Notes under the pieces: generated by a model
Told to the model about the DNA's origin: nothing
What the model saw: the letters and a program-made list of their open reading frames with translations, nothing else
Databases searched by the model: none
Source: Clostridia bacterium
GTDB taxonomy: Bacteria; Bacillota; Clostridia; Oscillospirales; CAG-272
NCBI GenBank assembly: GCA_017547755.1
Contig: JAFYOX010000072.1
Span: forward strand, 1 to 41,596
Reading direction: 5' to 3'
Length of the DNA: 41,596 nucleotides
Shown here: positions 14,711 through 22,030 of the stretch, piece after piece
Position numbering within the stretch: the stretch's first letter is position 1
Layout: each line of letters opens with the position of its first letter
Program-made: the position numbers and the translations under genes

Positions 14711-16207
14711 TCAGGAAATCCCGAAACTGCTGAGATATTTTCGGTTCTTCTGCTTCATCCGGTCAATTTCCGCATCATGAAGCAATTTAAAAGTTTCAAA
14801 CGAATGACTGCATAATTCCCGGTCACACCGATCGAGTGTGGATTTGCTGTTCATAATCAAAAAGGCGGAATACAAGTCTCGCTGAACGGAATCTCCGTCC
14901 GCAAGAACCTTCCATCGTTCGCTGAGAAGGCATTTGCGGTAGGAATCGGAGGTGTGGTCGTACTGGCTTGCGCGGAAACTTGCCGTATCAAGTTTATACA
15001 GGGCACCGCCGTACTGGCTCAGTTTGGCTTCCAGAAGCATGATAAACGAAGCAGGTGCTTTGTTGGCAAGCGATTTCCCGAAGCGTTTTTTCTTCTGATA
15101 CCGCCCGTTCCGATCCACCTTGGTTTCCTTCGCACGCCTCTGCAGTCCCTTGAACGACATGGTTTCGATATACACTTCATCCCCGAGCGCCAGAATAGAG
15201 TTGGCAAGGCAGGTATGCTCATATTTGCGGATCGCCGCGTTTTTCCGTTCCAGTTCACGGACTTTCCCCGCCAGTTCGCGGTAATGTCCGGAATAAACCC
15301 ACTTCATCCGCTGTCCCGGCAAAGACCGGCGGATCGTTCCGTCCGGATTGTAATTGTCGGGATTGGTACTGCGGCGGCTCCGGTCCATTTTCTGCTGAAG
15401 CATCAGTTTTTTGCGGTGATTGTCATTCACACGTTCGGCAAGTTCCATCAAACGCACAGAAGCCGCGGAAGAAATCGCCAGCGTCTGCGGTCCGATATCC
15501 AGTCCCACACGCCCGTGAGCGATCTTCCGTTCTTTCTTAACTGCACTTCCCTCCAGAGTAAACTGAAGATAATATTTATAGCGTGTTTTCATCCATTTCC
15601 GGACAACGCGAACATATTTGATTTTACGGGTCAGCATTTCACGCTCATAATCGGTGGAAGGATCTGCCACAGGAATGCGGACAGTGATCTTTTCCGGCAC
15701 CTGTCCTCCGCCCCATACGAAAATACCGTCTTTATAGCTCATTCCGTTCCCGATTGTCTGGCAGGCAACACTTTCAAGAGTACCGCGTTTATGAAAATGA
15801 ACGTCTCTTCCGGAATCAAACAGATATTTTTCAAAGGATCGCCAAACATCAGAAGCTGCTTTATGAGCAATCTGCGCAGCAATATGCTCCGCAAAATGCT
15901 TCTGCATTCGTGTCATATCCTTTTTAAAAGCAAATTCGCTGAGTCCGGCATCCCGCAGTAATTTTGTTCGTTTGCTGTACAAAGATTTCCGTTTTTCCTT
16001 CGGCGTTTCTTCAATTTCCGCCATCAGGTTCCGGTACGCCTTGGTTCGCTGTACATTTTTCAGCTTCCGCAGTTCCATAGCGATCAGCTGATTTTTCAGG
16101 TGTTCAATAATGGCAAAGCGTTTTTCCAGAATATGTTCCTGCCACGGTTCCGTCAGCAGAGCCATTGTCAGAACGCACATCGGATTGTTATTTTGTTTTT
16201 TGGCCAT
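14711..16207 (-). CDS. Compact type V (Cas12/TnpB-like) CRISPR nuclease
   Basis: 498 aa. The C-terminal half is a split RuvC domain: motif I VGLDIGPQTLAIS with D237, motif II VYIETMSFKG with E348, and motif III VQRDLYSAFLI with D444, corresponding to the RDxNAA segment of TnpB. Between II and III, where TnpB carries a CxxC...CxxC zinc ribbon, the segment 412-440 (SQYDHTSDSY...LSERW...ADGDS) has a single cysteine, so the ribbon is lost. A basic linker (RRAKETK...KKKRFGKS) follows motif II. Residues 1-225 are helical and basic, as expected for the recognition/wedge lobe. Length is between TnpB (~400) and most Cas12f proteins. AAGAAGGTG precedes the ATG, and a promoter lies upstream. No tnpA, cas1, cas2 or cas4 is nearby. 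Exact subtype is unresolved: a V-U/Cas12f-like protein or a TnpB-to-Cas12 intermediate. Confidence 0.86.
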   Translation of the reverse strand: MAKKQNNNPMCVLTMALLTEPWQEHILEKRFAIIEHLKNQLIAMELRKLKNVQRTKAYRNLMAEIEETPKEKRKSLYSKRTKLLRDAGLSEFAFKKDMTRMQKHFAEHIAAQIAHKAASDVWRSFEKYLFDSGRDVHFHKRGTLESVACQTIGNGMSYKDGIFVWGGGQVPEKITVRIPVADPSTDYEREMLTRKIKYVRVVRKWMKTRYKYYLQFTLEGSAVKKERKIAHGRVGLDIGPQTLAISSAASVRLMELAERVNDNHRKKLMLQQKMDRSRRSTNPDNYNPDGTIRRSLPGQRMKWVYSGHYRELAGKVRELERKNAAIRKYEHTCLANSILALGDEVYIETMSFKGLQRRAKETKVDRNGRYQKKKRFGKSLANKAPASFIMLLEAKLSQYGGALYKLDTASFRASQYDHTSDSYRKCLLSERWKVLADGDSVQRDLYSAFLIMNSKSTLDRCDRELCSHSFETFKLLHDAEIDRMKQKNRKYLSSFGIS

Positions 16208-16244
16208 TCACAAACACCTTCTTTCCATCTGAGATATTACTGTG

Positions 16245-16273
16245 ATTGTATCATATTTTCTATGCCAAATCAA
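16245..16273 (-). promoter_or_regulatory. Promoter of the type V effector
   Basis: On the minus strand: TTGATT (16273-16268), 17-bp spacer, TACAAT (16250-16245). Transcription would begin ~30 nt before the ATG, giving the CRISPR locus its own transcription unit. Confidence 0.72.
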
Positions 16274-16276
16274 GTC

Positions 16277-16333
16277 CAAAAGTTTTTGAAAAAGGGTGTG
16301 GGGAAAAACTTTTTCCAAAAAGTTTTTCCCCAC
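16277..16333 (-). terminator. Terminator of thiN, member of the intergenic repeat family
   Basis: GTGGGGAAAAACTTTTT pairs with AAAAAGTTTTTCCCCAC (16298-16333). The distal arm AAAAGTTTTTGAAAAAGGG (16279 on) can also pair with the stem bases, allowing an alternative fold. It ends the PrkC-RsgA-ThiN operon just before the CRISPR promoter. Confidence 0.85.
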
Positions 16334-16344
16334 ATTATCTATGT

Positions 16345-16989
16345 TCACTTCTTACTCGTCACCAGGATCGCCGCGCCGTCCACCTGAACCTTCGCGTATT
16401 CGCCGACGACCTCGTTGCTCACCGCGTACGGCATCTGGCGCACCAGACGCACGCAGTCGAGCGGGTACTTGCATCCCGTCAGCGTGACCACGCAGGAATC
16501 CAGAGCGAACACGGAGAAATATCCGTCCGTCTCCGGCTGCGGTACCGTTGCCGTTTCGTCGAGCAGCACCTGCACGGTGTTCTCGCCGTCCGTCAGCTTC
16601 ACACGGATCCCTTCCCGGCGCAGTCCCTCGAGATACAGGACGTTCGACAGCGAATGGTCGATGCGTCCGCCCGTACCGCCGAGGATCGTGATGTACCGGC
16701 ATCCCTGCTCCTTTGCGTATTCGCACGCGAGCATCGTGTCCGTCACATCCTTTTCGCACGCCACACGGAGAACATTCATCCCCGTCGGAAGCGCATCGCG
16801 GTAGGAGTCGAAATCCCCCATCGTAATGTCCGGCGTGACCCCGAGCTTTTCCGCCGTCGCGTAGCCGCTGTCCGCCGCAATGGTCAGATCCGCGTCCACG
16901 GGAAGCTGACGTCTGGCCGCTTCCACGTTGCAGTAGCCGCCCGTGATCACCAGCGCCGTCTTCGGAATCAGGTCATTCGTCTTTTCCAT
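16345..16989 (-). CDS. thiN: Thiamine diphosphokinase
   Basis: 214 aa, standard for the family. It transfers pyrophosphate from ATP to thiamine to make thiamine diphosphate. Motifs: AADSGY, ITMGDFDS, EKDVTDTMLA and GGTGGRIDHSLSN, the metal, ATP and thiamine binding signatures of the N-terminal domain; residues ~130-214 form the C-terminal beta-rich domain. AAAGGAG stands upstream of the ATG. The start overlaps the end of rsgA by 22 nt, so the two are translationally coupled. In Bacillus rpe usually lies between them and is absent here; spoVM normally follows. Confidence 0.95.
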   Translation of the reverse strand: MEKTNDLIPKTALVITGGYCNVEAARRQLPVDADLTIAADSGYATAEKLGVTPDITMGDFDSYRDALPTGMNVLRVACEKDVTDTMLACEYAKEQGCRYITILGGTGGRIDHSLSNVLYLEGLRREGIRVKLTDGENTVQVLLDETATVPQPETDGYFSVFALDSCVVTLTGCKYPLDCVRLVRQMPYAVSNEVVGEYAKVQVDGAAILVTSKK

Positions 16990-18050
16990 TCGGGAACACT
17001 CCTTTGTTCATCGTAGATCCGCACATAACTTTCGTGACGGGACGGTGCAATCCGCCCATCGTTCATTTTTTCGATCACCGCGCATCCTTCTTCCTTCCGA
17101 TGCGTGCATTTCGTGTACCGGCACTGTCCGAGACATTCCTCGAATTCGCGGAAGCTCGCCGCCAGTTCGTCGTACGGGAAGAAATTGAACCGCGTGAAGT
17201 CGAGCATCGAAAAGCCCGGCGTGTCCGCCAACCAGAAACGTCCGCCCGATGCGGTCTCCAGCGGATAGATCTCCACATGCCGCGTCGTATGACGTCCGCG
17301 CTCCGTCTTGCGGCTGACGCCGCCTGTCTTGAGCTGCAGATCGGGAAACAGCGCGGTCATCAGCGTCGATTTTCCGCCGCCGGATACGCCGGCAAAGGCG
17401 CCGCTGATGTGCGTTTTTCCGGTCTCCGGTGCGGTGATCTCCGCGATGTACGCTGCGAGAGCGTCCATGCCGTCGCCGCGTTCCGCACTCACCGGGAACA
17501 CGGTGTATCCCGCCGTCCGGTAAATGTCCGTCAGCCGTGCGGAGGACTCCGGATCGAGGTCGGACTTGTTCACGATAATGACCGTTTCGATGCCGTAGTT
17601 TTCCGCGATGACCGTCAGCTTGTCCGCCGTCAGAAGGTCCGGCGCCGGAGAGGCTGCCGGGATCACGGCAAAGAGATAATCCAGATTTGCTGTCGGCGGA
17701 CGGATCAGAAGGTTCCGGCGCGGCAGGATCTCGTCAATGACGAAATCCACGCGTATATCCTGCTTTTTTCCGCCGCCGTTTCCGCCGCGGGACTTTTTTG
17801 CATCCCTGCCGCAGTCTTCGCCGTCCGGAACAAACCAGTCTTCGTTCGCACTGCCGTCCACCGGTTCAATCTTCACTTCATCCCCTACCGTCGGGGTGAT
17901 GTGGTTCTGCCGGAAAATGCCGCGCGCACGGCAGAGCACTTCTTCCGAAATGCCGCCGTTTTCCGGATCGACCGTCCGTACACCGTACAGACCGCCGACC
18001 CCGCGGGTGATAATCCCAAATTTCGTATCTTTCATATTGCTTCTATCCAT
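16968..18050 (-). CDS. rsgA: Small ribosomal subunit biogenesis GTPase RsgA
   Basis: 360 aa, longer than the usual ~295. Circularly permuted GTPase: NKSD at 161-164 precedes the P-loop GVSGGGKSTL (221-230) and DTPGF (276-280). The C-terminal zinc finger has C310, C315, H317 and C323. The N-terminal OB fold carries an insertion of about 40 residues (~62-102) that is Gly-, Asp- and Lys-rich (KKSRGGNGGGKKQD), not seen in Bacillus RsgA. RsgA matures the 30S subunit and releases with GTP hydrolysis. The start ATG follows the prkC stop directly (TAAATG); an ATG five codons later is possible. Part of prpC-prkC-rsgA-thiN. Confidence 0.95.
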   Translation of the reverse strand: MDRSNMKDTKFGIITRGVGGLYGVRTVDPENGGISEEVLCRARGIFRQNHITPTVGDEVKIEPVDGSANEDWFVPDGEDCGRDAKKSRGGNGGGKKQDIRVDFVIDEILPRRNLLIRPPTANLDYLFAVIPAASPAPDLLTADKLTVIAENYGIETVIIVNKSDLDPESSARLTDIYRTAGYTVFPVSAERGDGMDALAAYIAEITAPETGKTHISGAFAGVSGGGKSTLMTALFPDLQLKTGGVSRKTERGRHTTRHVEIYPLETASGGRFWLADTPGFSMLDFTRFNFFPYDELAASFREFEECLGQCRYTKCTHRKEEGCAVIEKMNDGRIAPSRHESYVRIYDEQRSVPEWKRRMT

Positions 18051-20000
18051 TTACGGACGGATCCAGTCCCACCAGTTGTCCCAAACGAATCCATCGTCTT
18101 CTTCAATTGCGGTATCATCTCCGCCGGAGGTATCGTCCGATCCGCTGTCGTCCAACCAGTTGTCGTCCGATCCGCTGTTGTCCTGCCATGTGTCATCCAT
18201 TCCGGAGGTATCTTCCCAGGAAGGTTCGGGCTCCGGCTCCGGTTCAGGTTCGGGAGTCACCGTTTCCGCAGGCTTCCACTTCATGTCTTCTTCAGTCGGA
18301 ATGGACTTGCCGTCTCCCGCATAGGAAGGACCGCCGCTGACCGTAAAGCTGATCTCCGAGTATTTCGGTACCTGCTGCCACGGGTCGATGCTCTGTTCAA
18401 AGACCGTTCCCGCCGTCCGCCAGTTCTTGACATAGGTAACTTCACCGACGGTCAGATCGTTTTCCATCAGAGTGATGAGCGCACGTGCTTCGCTGAGTTC
18501 CTTGAAATCCGGAACGCTGACGTTGACCGTGTCGCTGCCGTTGCTGACGTAAATGGTCACCAGTTCATCTTCCCGGAGAACGGTGCCCGCTTCCGGTTCG
18601 GTACGGATCACGTAGCCGACCGTATAAACTTCGCTCGCTACGTTTTCCACCTTGACCGTCAGACCGAGTCTGCGCAGTTCGCTTTCCACTTCACGGTAGT
18701 CACGCACGGAATAGTCCGCCAGTTCGATGGTACGCGGTCCCTGGCTGACCGTAAGCTGCATTTCGCATTCCTGCTTGCCGGGAAGCACCTTCCGCTTTTC
18801 TTCGGCAAGAGGTTCCTGTTCCATGATCTTCCCTTTTTCCACCGTTTCGCTGTAAACATAGGTGATCACGGGCGGCGTATAGTATTCACTGTGGTCAAAC
18901 CACTGTGCCAGTTCCTCGGTATAGGCCGAGCCGACAAAATCGGGGATCCGCACTTCCTCGTATGCGTTCATGGAACTGTTGAGGAAAAGGCGGTCGAGCA
19001 CGAAATATCCGGAAACGCCCGCGACAACTAAAAACGCCAGCGTAACGCCCATGATGATCGGGAACATCGAATGGCTGGACTTGTGCTTCGGCTTTGCCGC
19101 AGAAGCGGTATTTTTCTGCTGCTTCTTTTTGGACACCTTGTTTTCCTTGAAGATAATCTTCGGATTTTCGCGGAGCTTCAGAAGATGATTCAGCATCTCT
19201 TCCGCGCTCTGATACCGCGCATCCGGATCCTTTTCCATCGCACGGCTGATGATCTGTTCCAGCCCTGCCGGAATCGCCGGATTTACTTCCTTTGCCGACG
19301 TCGCCGTTTCGTTGACGTGCATCAGCGCGGTCGAAACGGGGGTTTCCGCCGAGAACGGAAGCGAACCGGTCGCCATTTCGTACATCATAACGCCGAGCGC
19401 GTACAGGTCACTGCGTGCGTCCGTGGGGCTGCCGCTGACCTGTTCGGGGCTGATATAGTACACCGTTCCGATCGCCTTGTCCGTCATGGTAACGGTCTCC
19501 GCGTTCGGAATTTTTGCAATGCCGAAATCCATCACCTTGATCACACCGTTTTTCAGAAGCATGATGTTCTGCGGCTTGATATCGCGGTGAACGATCCCCT
19601 TTTTATGCGCGTGGTCGAGTGCGCGGAGAATCTGCGTGGTGTAGCTGATAATCTCGCGCAGGTTCAGGACCTCGCGGTGCTGCATGTAGTTCTTGAGAGT
19701 AATGCCCTCAACGTACTCCATGACAATGTATTTGATATTGTGCCGGACGGACGCATCGTGAATTTCCACGATGTTCTGGTGTGCCAGCATAGCGACCGCC
19801 TGATATTCGTGCTTGAAGCGCTGCACCGCCTGTTCGTCGGCGGAGATCTCATCCTTGAGGATCTTGATCGCCACGGTCCGGCGCATCAGAAGGTCGGTCG
19901 CCTTGAAAACGACCGCCATCCCGCCGATGCCGACAATGCGTTCCACGCGGTAGCGGTTATCGAACACCAGTCCGACATACTTCTCATAGATATCCATCAT
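18051..20000 (-). CDS. prkC: PASTA-domain Ser/Thr protein kinase PrkC
   Basis: 649 aa. Hanks-type kinase domain at ~11-275: glycine loop GIGGMAV, catalytic K46, HRDIKPQN with D140, DFG at 158-160, and a TMT activation-loop site. A basic juxtamembrane stretch leads to a single transmembrane helix at ~313-335. Outside are three PASTA-type repeats (~346-415, 427-500, 503-575), which bind peptidoglycan fragments or lipid II. The tail (~590-649) is Pro-Glu repeats, then Asp/Ser-rich with many Trp, ending WDNWWDWIRP; this is unusual and low-complexity. GGAGGAG precedes the ATG. PrkC senses cell-wall fragments and controls division, dormancy and spore germination. Its phosphatase is encoded 53 nt upstream. 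Confidence 0.96.
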   Translation of the reverse strand: MMDIYEKYVGLVFDNRYRVERIVGIGGMAVVFKATDLLMRRTVAIKILKDEISADEQAVQRFKHEYQAVAMLAHQNIVEIHDASVRHNIKYIVMEYVEGITLKNYMQHREVLNLREIISYTTQILRALDHAHKKGIVHRDIKPQNIMLLKNGVIKVMDFGIAKIPNAETVTMTDKAIGTVYYISPEQVSGSPTDARSDLYALGVMMYEMATGSLPFSAETPVSTALMHVNETATSAKEVNPAIPAGLEQIISRAMEKDPDARYQSAEEMLNHLLKLRENPKIIFKENKVSKKKQQKNTASAAKPKHKSSHSMFPIIMGVTLAFLVVAGVSGYFVLDRLFLNSSMNAYEEVRIPDFVGSAYTEELAQWFDHSEYYTPPVITYVYSETVEKGKIMEQEPLAEEKRKVLPGKQECEMQLTVSQGPRTIELADYSVRDYREVESELRRLGLTVKVENVASEVYTVGYVIRTEPEAGTVLREDELVTIYVSNGSDTVNVSVPDFKELSEARALITLMENDLTVGEVTYVKNWRTAGTVFEQSIDPWQQVPKYSEISFTVSGGPSYAGDGKSIPTEEDMKWKPAETVTPEPEPEPEPEPSWEDTSGMDDTWQDNSGSDDNWLDDSGSDDTSGGDDTAIEEDDGFVWDNWWDWIRP

Positions 20001-20053
20001 TCCAGCGGACTCCTCCGGTCTGTTGTTTTGATTTTCACGCGGATCATTCCTCT

Positions 20054-20809
20054 TTATACAGAAAGAATGACAGCGGTGATGTTGTCATAACCGCCGCGTC
20101 CGTTTGCGCCGTCGATCAGCGTGCCGCAGGCTTCGTCAATGCTGCGTTCTTCGCCGATCCCGCGGACAATTTCGGAGATCTCTTCGGGTTCCACATGGTT
20201 GGTCAGCCCGTCCGAACAAAGTACGGCGTATGTACCGGGCTTCATTTCGCATAAGAACAGGTCCGCTGCCACCGTCTTCTGCGTGCCGACCACGCGGGTG
20301 ATGACGTTGCGGCGGCTGTGATGCTTTGCTTCCTCCAGCGTGATCTGTCCAAAGTCGATCAGATCCTGCACCAGGGAATGGTCATGACTCACCTGTTCAA
20401 TCTCGCCGTCCGCGATCAGATAGAGACGGCTGTCGCCGACATTCACGACGTAGCCCTTTTCGCCGACAACAATGCAGGCTACAAGCGTCGTTCCCATGCC
20501 GGACAGAGAGGAATCCCCCGCAGCCGTTTTGTAAACCGCGCGGTTCGCTGCGGTCACAGCCGCAGAAAGGCAGTCTAAGATATCCTCTTCGCTTTCGCCG
20601 AAGAAGGACGGATGTTCATGTTCGTATTCGTCCAGCTGTGCCATGAAGGTTTCCACAGCCACACGGCTTGCGACGTTTCCGCCGTTTGCACCGCCCATCC
20701 CGTCACATACCACGGCGGCAAGCACATCGTAAGAATACTTCCGGATGGCAAAGTCATCCTGATTCATCTCACGTCTTCTGCCGACATCGGTTATTCCATA
20801 AAATAACAT
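20054..20809 (-). CDS. prpC: PP2C-type Ser/Thr phosphatase PrpC
   Basis: 251 aa from the ATG at 20809, which has GAGGA about 8 nt upstream; an ATG three codons earlier overlaps that site. PPM-family motifs: TDVGRRREMNQDDF (metal-binding D), VCDGMGGANGG, GDSRLYLIADGEIEQVSHDHS, VLCSDGLTNHV and GYDNITAVIL. A cytosolic Mn2+/Mg2+ phosphatase that reverses PrkC phosphorylation. First gene of prpC-prkC-rsgA-thiN; the upstream gap holds an inverted repeat and a TACAAT -10-like box. Confidence 0.95.
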   Translation of the reverse strand: MLFYGITDVGRRREMNQDDFAIRKYSYDVLAAVVCDGMGGANGGNVASRVAVETFMAQLDEYEHEHPSFFGESEEDILDCLSAAVTAANRAVYKTAAGDSSLSGMGTTLVACIVVGEKGYVVNVGDSRLYLIADGEIEQVSHDHSLVQDLIDFGQITLEEAKHHSRRNVITRVVGTQKTVAADLFLCEMKPGTYAVLCSDGLTNHVEPEEISEIVRGIGEERSIDEACGTLIDGANGRGGYDNITAVILSV

Positions 20810-20856
20810 AAGACACATCCTCGGATTCTCGAATGAAATTCAGTTTATTTTGATGG

Positions 20857-20890
20857 TATTTGCGTAATTCATTTCATTGTACCGCAAATA
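20857..20890. promoter_or_regulatory. Inverted repeat upstream of prpC-prkC
   Basis: TATTTGCG (20857-20864) and CGCAAATA (20883-20890) are perfect inverted copies 18 bp apart, with partial extension inward. A TACAAT-like -10 box on the minus strand lies between the arms. It may be an operator or a leader hairpin. Confidence 0.45.
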
Positions 20891-20922
20891 TCTGTATTTT
20901 TCTATAGGATTTCTTGAATATT

Positions 20923-21999
20923 TTACTCTTGTGCCGTTTTTTCTGCGTTATCCGCCGATTCTCCCGCAAGCTTCTGTAATCGAAGCTGACCGCAGGACGC
21001 ATTGATATCCGATCCGAGACGGCGGCGGATGGTCGCATTCAGACCGTTTCGGTTCAGTTCTTCCGCAAATTCCTTCGCACGCTGCCGTCCCGGTGCGGAA
21101 AGTCCGGTTTCGGCAACCTCGTTGAGCATGATCAGATTGACGTGCGCCGTTGCACGCATTCCGTTCCGGATCACTTTCGCCAGACGCACGGCATCTTCCT
21201 TTGCGTCGTTCTTTCCGGAGATCAGGGTATATTCGAAGGATACGCGCCGGCCGGTCGTTTCAAAATACGTCCGGCATGCCTTCATGAGCTCCGCAATGTT
21301 GTACTTGCGGTTGATCGGCATAAGCGCGCTTCTGGTTTCGTCGTCCGACGCATGAAGCGATACGGACAGCGTTACAGGCAGCCCCTCTTTTGCGAGGTCA
21401 TAGATCCGCGGCACAACGCCGCAGGTGGACAGCGAGATATGCCGCAGTCCGATGCCGAGCCCGCGTTCGTCCGACACGAGCCGGAGGAAGCGAACCGTGT
21501 TGTCATAGTTGTCGAGCGGTTCGCCGATGCCCATCATGACGATGCCGTCGACACGTTCGCCGGTGTCGCGGGAAGCCATCGCGGCCTGCCCGAGAATTTC
21601 CGACGCGGTCAGATTGCGCACCCGTCCGTTCAGCGTGGACGCGCAGAATTTGCAGCCCATCGCGCATCCTGCCTGCGAGGAAACGCAGAGGCTGGTGCCG
21701 TGGTCGTACTTCATGAAGACCGATTCGACACATTCGCCGTCGTTCAGCGAGAACAGGTATTTGACCGTTCCGTCGATCTGCGAAACGAGTTTGCGCTCGA
21801 TTGCGGGCAGACGGTAGTCTGCTTCGGATTTCAGTGCGTCGCGGAACTTCTTCGAGAGATTCGTCATCTCATCGATCGCCGCGCCGCGCGACATCCACGC
21901 AAAAAGCTGCGCCGCACGGTATTCCGGTTCTCCGATGGACTTCACAAAGCCTTTCAGCTCGTCCACGGTCATCGACATGATATCTGTCATAAGGCTCAT
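20923..21999 (-). CDS. rlmN: 23S rRNA (adenine-2503-C2)/tRNA methyltransferase RlmN
   Basis: 358 aa. Radical SAM cluster motif C112-x3-C116-x2-C119 (GCAMGCKFCAS), with VMMGIGEPLDNYDN and SLSTCGVVP, the SAM-binding and catalytic regions of RlmN. The protein methylates A2503 of 23S rRNA and A37 of some tRNAs, using two SAM molecules and a methyl-cysteine intermediate; a C-terminal cysteine (INASCGQLRLQ) fits the methylated residue. The start ATG (weak AAGAAAGA site) follows the rsmB stop by 31 nt. The tail past the catalytic domain is Ala/Glu-rich. Confidence 0.96.
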   Translation of the reverse strand: MSLMTDIMSMTVDELKGFVKSIGEPEYRAAQLFAWMSRGAAIDEMTNLSKKFRDALKSEADYRLPAIERKLVSQIDGTVKYLFSLNDGECVESVFMKYDHGTSLCVSSQAGCAMGCKFCASTLNGRVRNLTASEILGQAAMASRDTGERVDGIVMMGIGEPLDNYDNTVRFLRLVSDERGLGIGLRHISLSTCGVVPRIYDLAKEGLPVTLSVSLHASDDETRSALMPINRKYNIAELMKACRTYFETTGRRVSFEYTLISGKNDAKEDAVRLAKVIRNGMRATAHVNLIMLNEVAETGLSAPGRQRAKEFAEELNRNGLNATIRRRLGSDINASCGQLRLQKLAGESADNAEKTAQE

Positions 22000-22030
22000 T
22001 CTTTCTTGCTTTCAGCAATAATTTTCTTCG

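Noticed and set aside
14711-16207. Plain IS605-type tnpB transposon gene
   Set aside because: No tnpA, no transposon end palindromes were seen, the zinc-ribbon cysteines are missing, and a true CRISPR array follows.
16345-16989. TPP riboswitch for the thiamine kinase gene
   Set aside because: The gene is inside an operon overlapping rsgA; no leader of sufficient length exists.
17004-19031. 675-codon plus-strand frame antisense to rsgA and prkC
   Set aside because: It lies opposite clear RsgA and PrkC motifs, has an Arg/His/Val-rich shadow composition and no ribosome site. The same holds for other long antisense frames at 6286-7182, 22079-23410, 25537-27153, 27163-28338, 29256-30611, 30617-31723 and 31967-33550.
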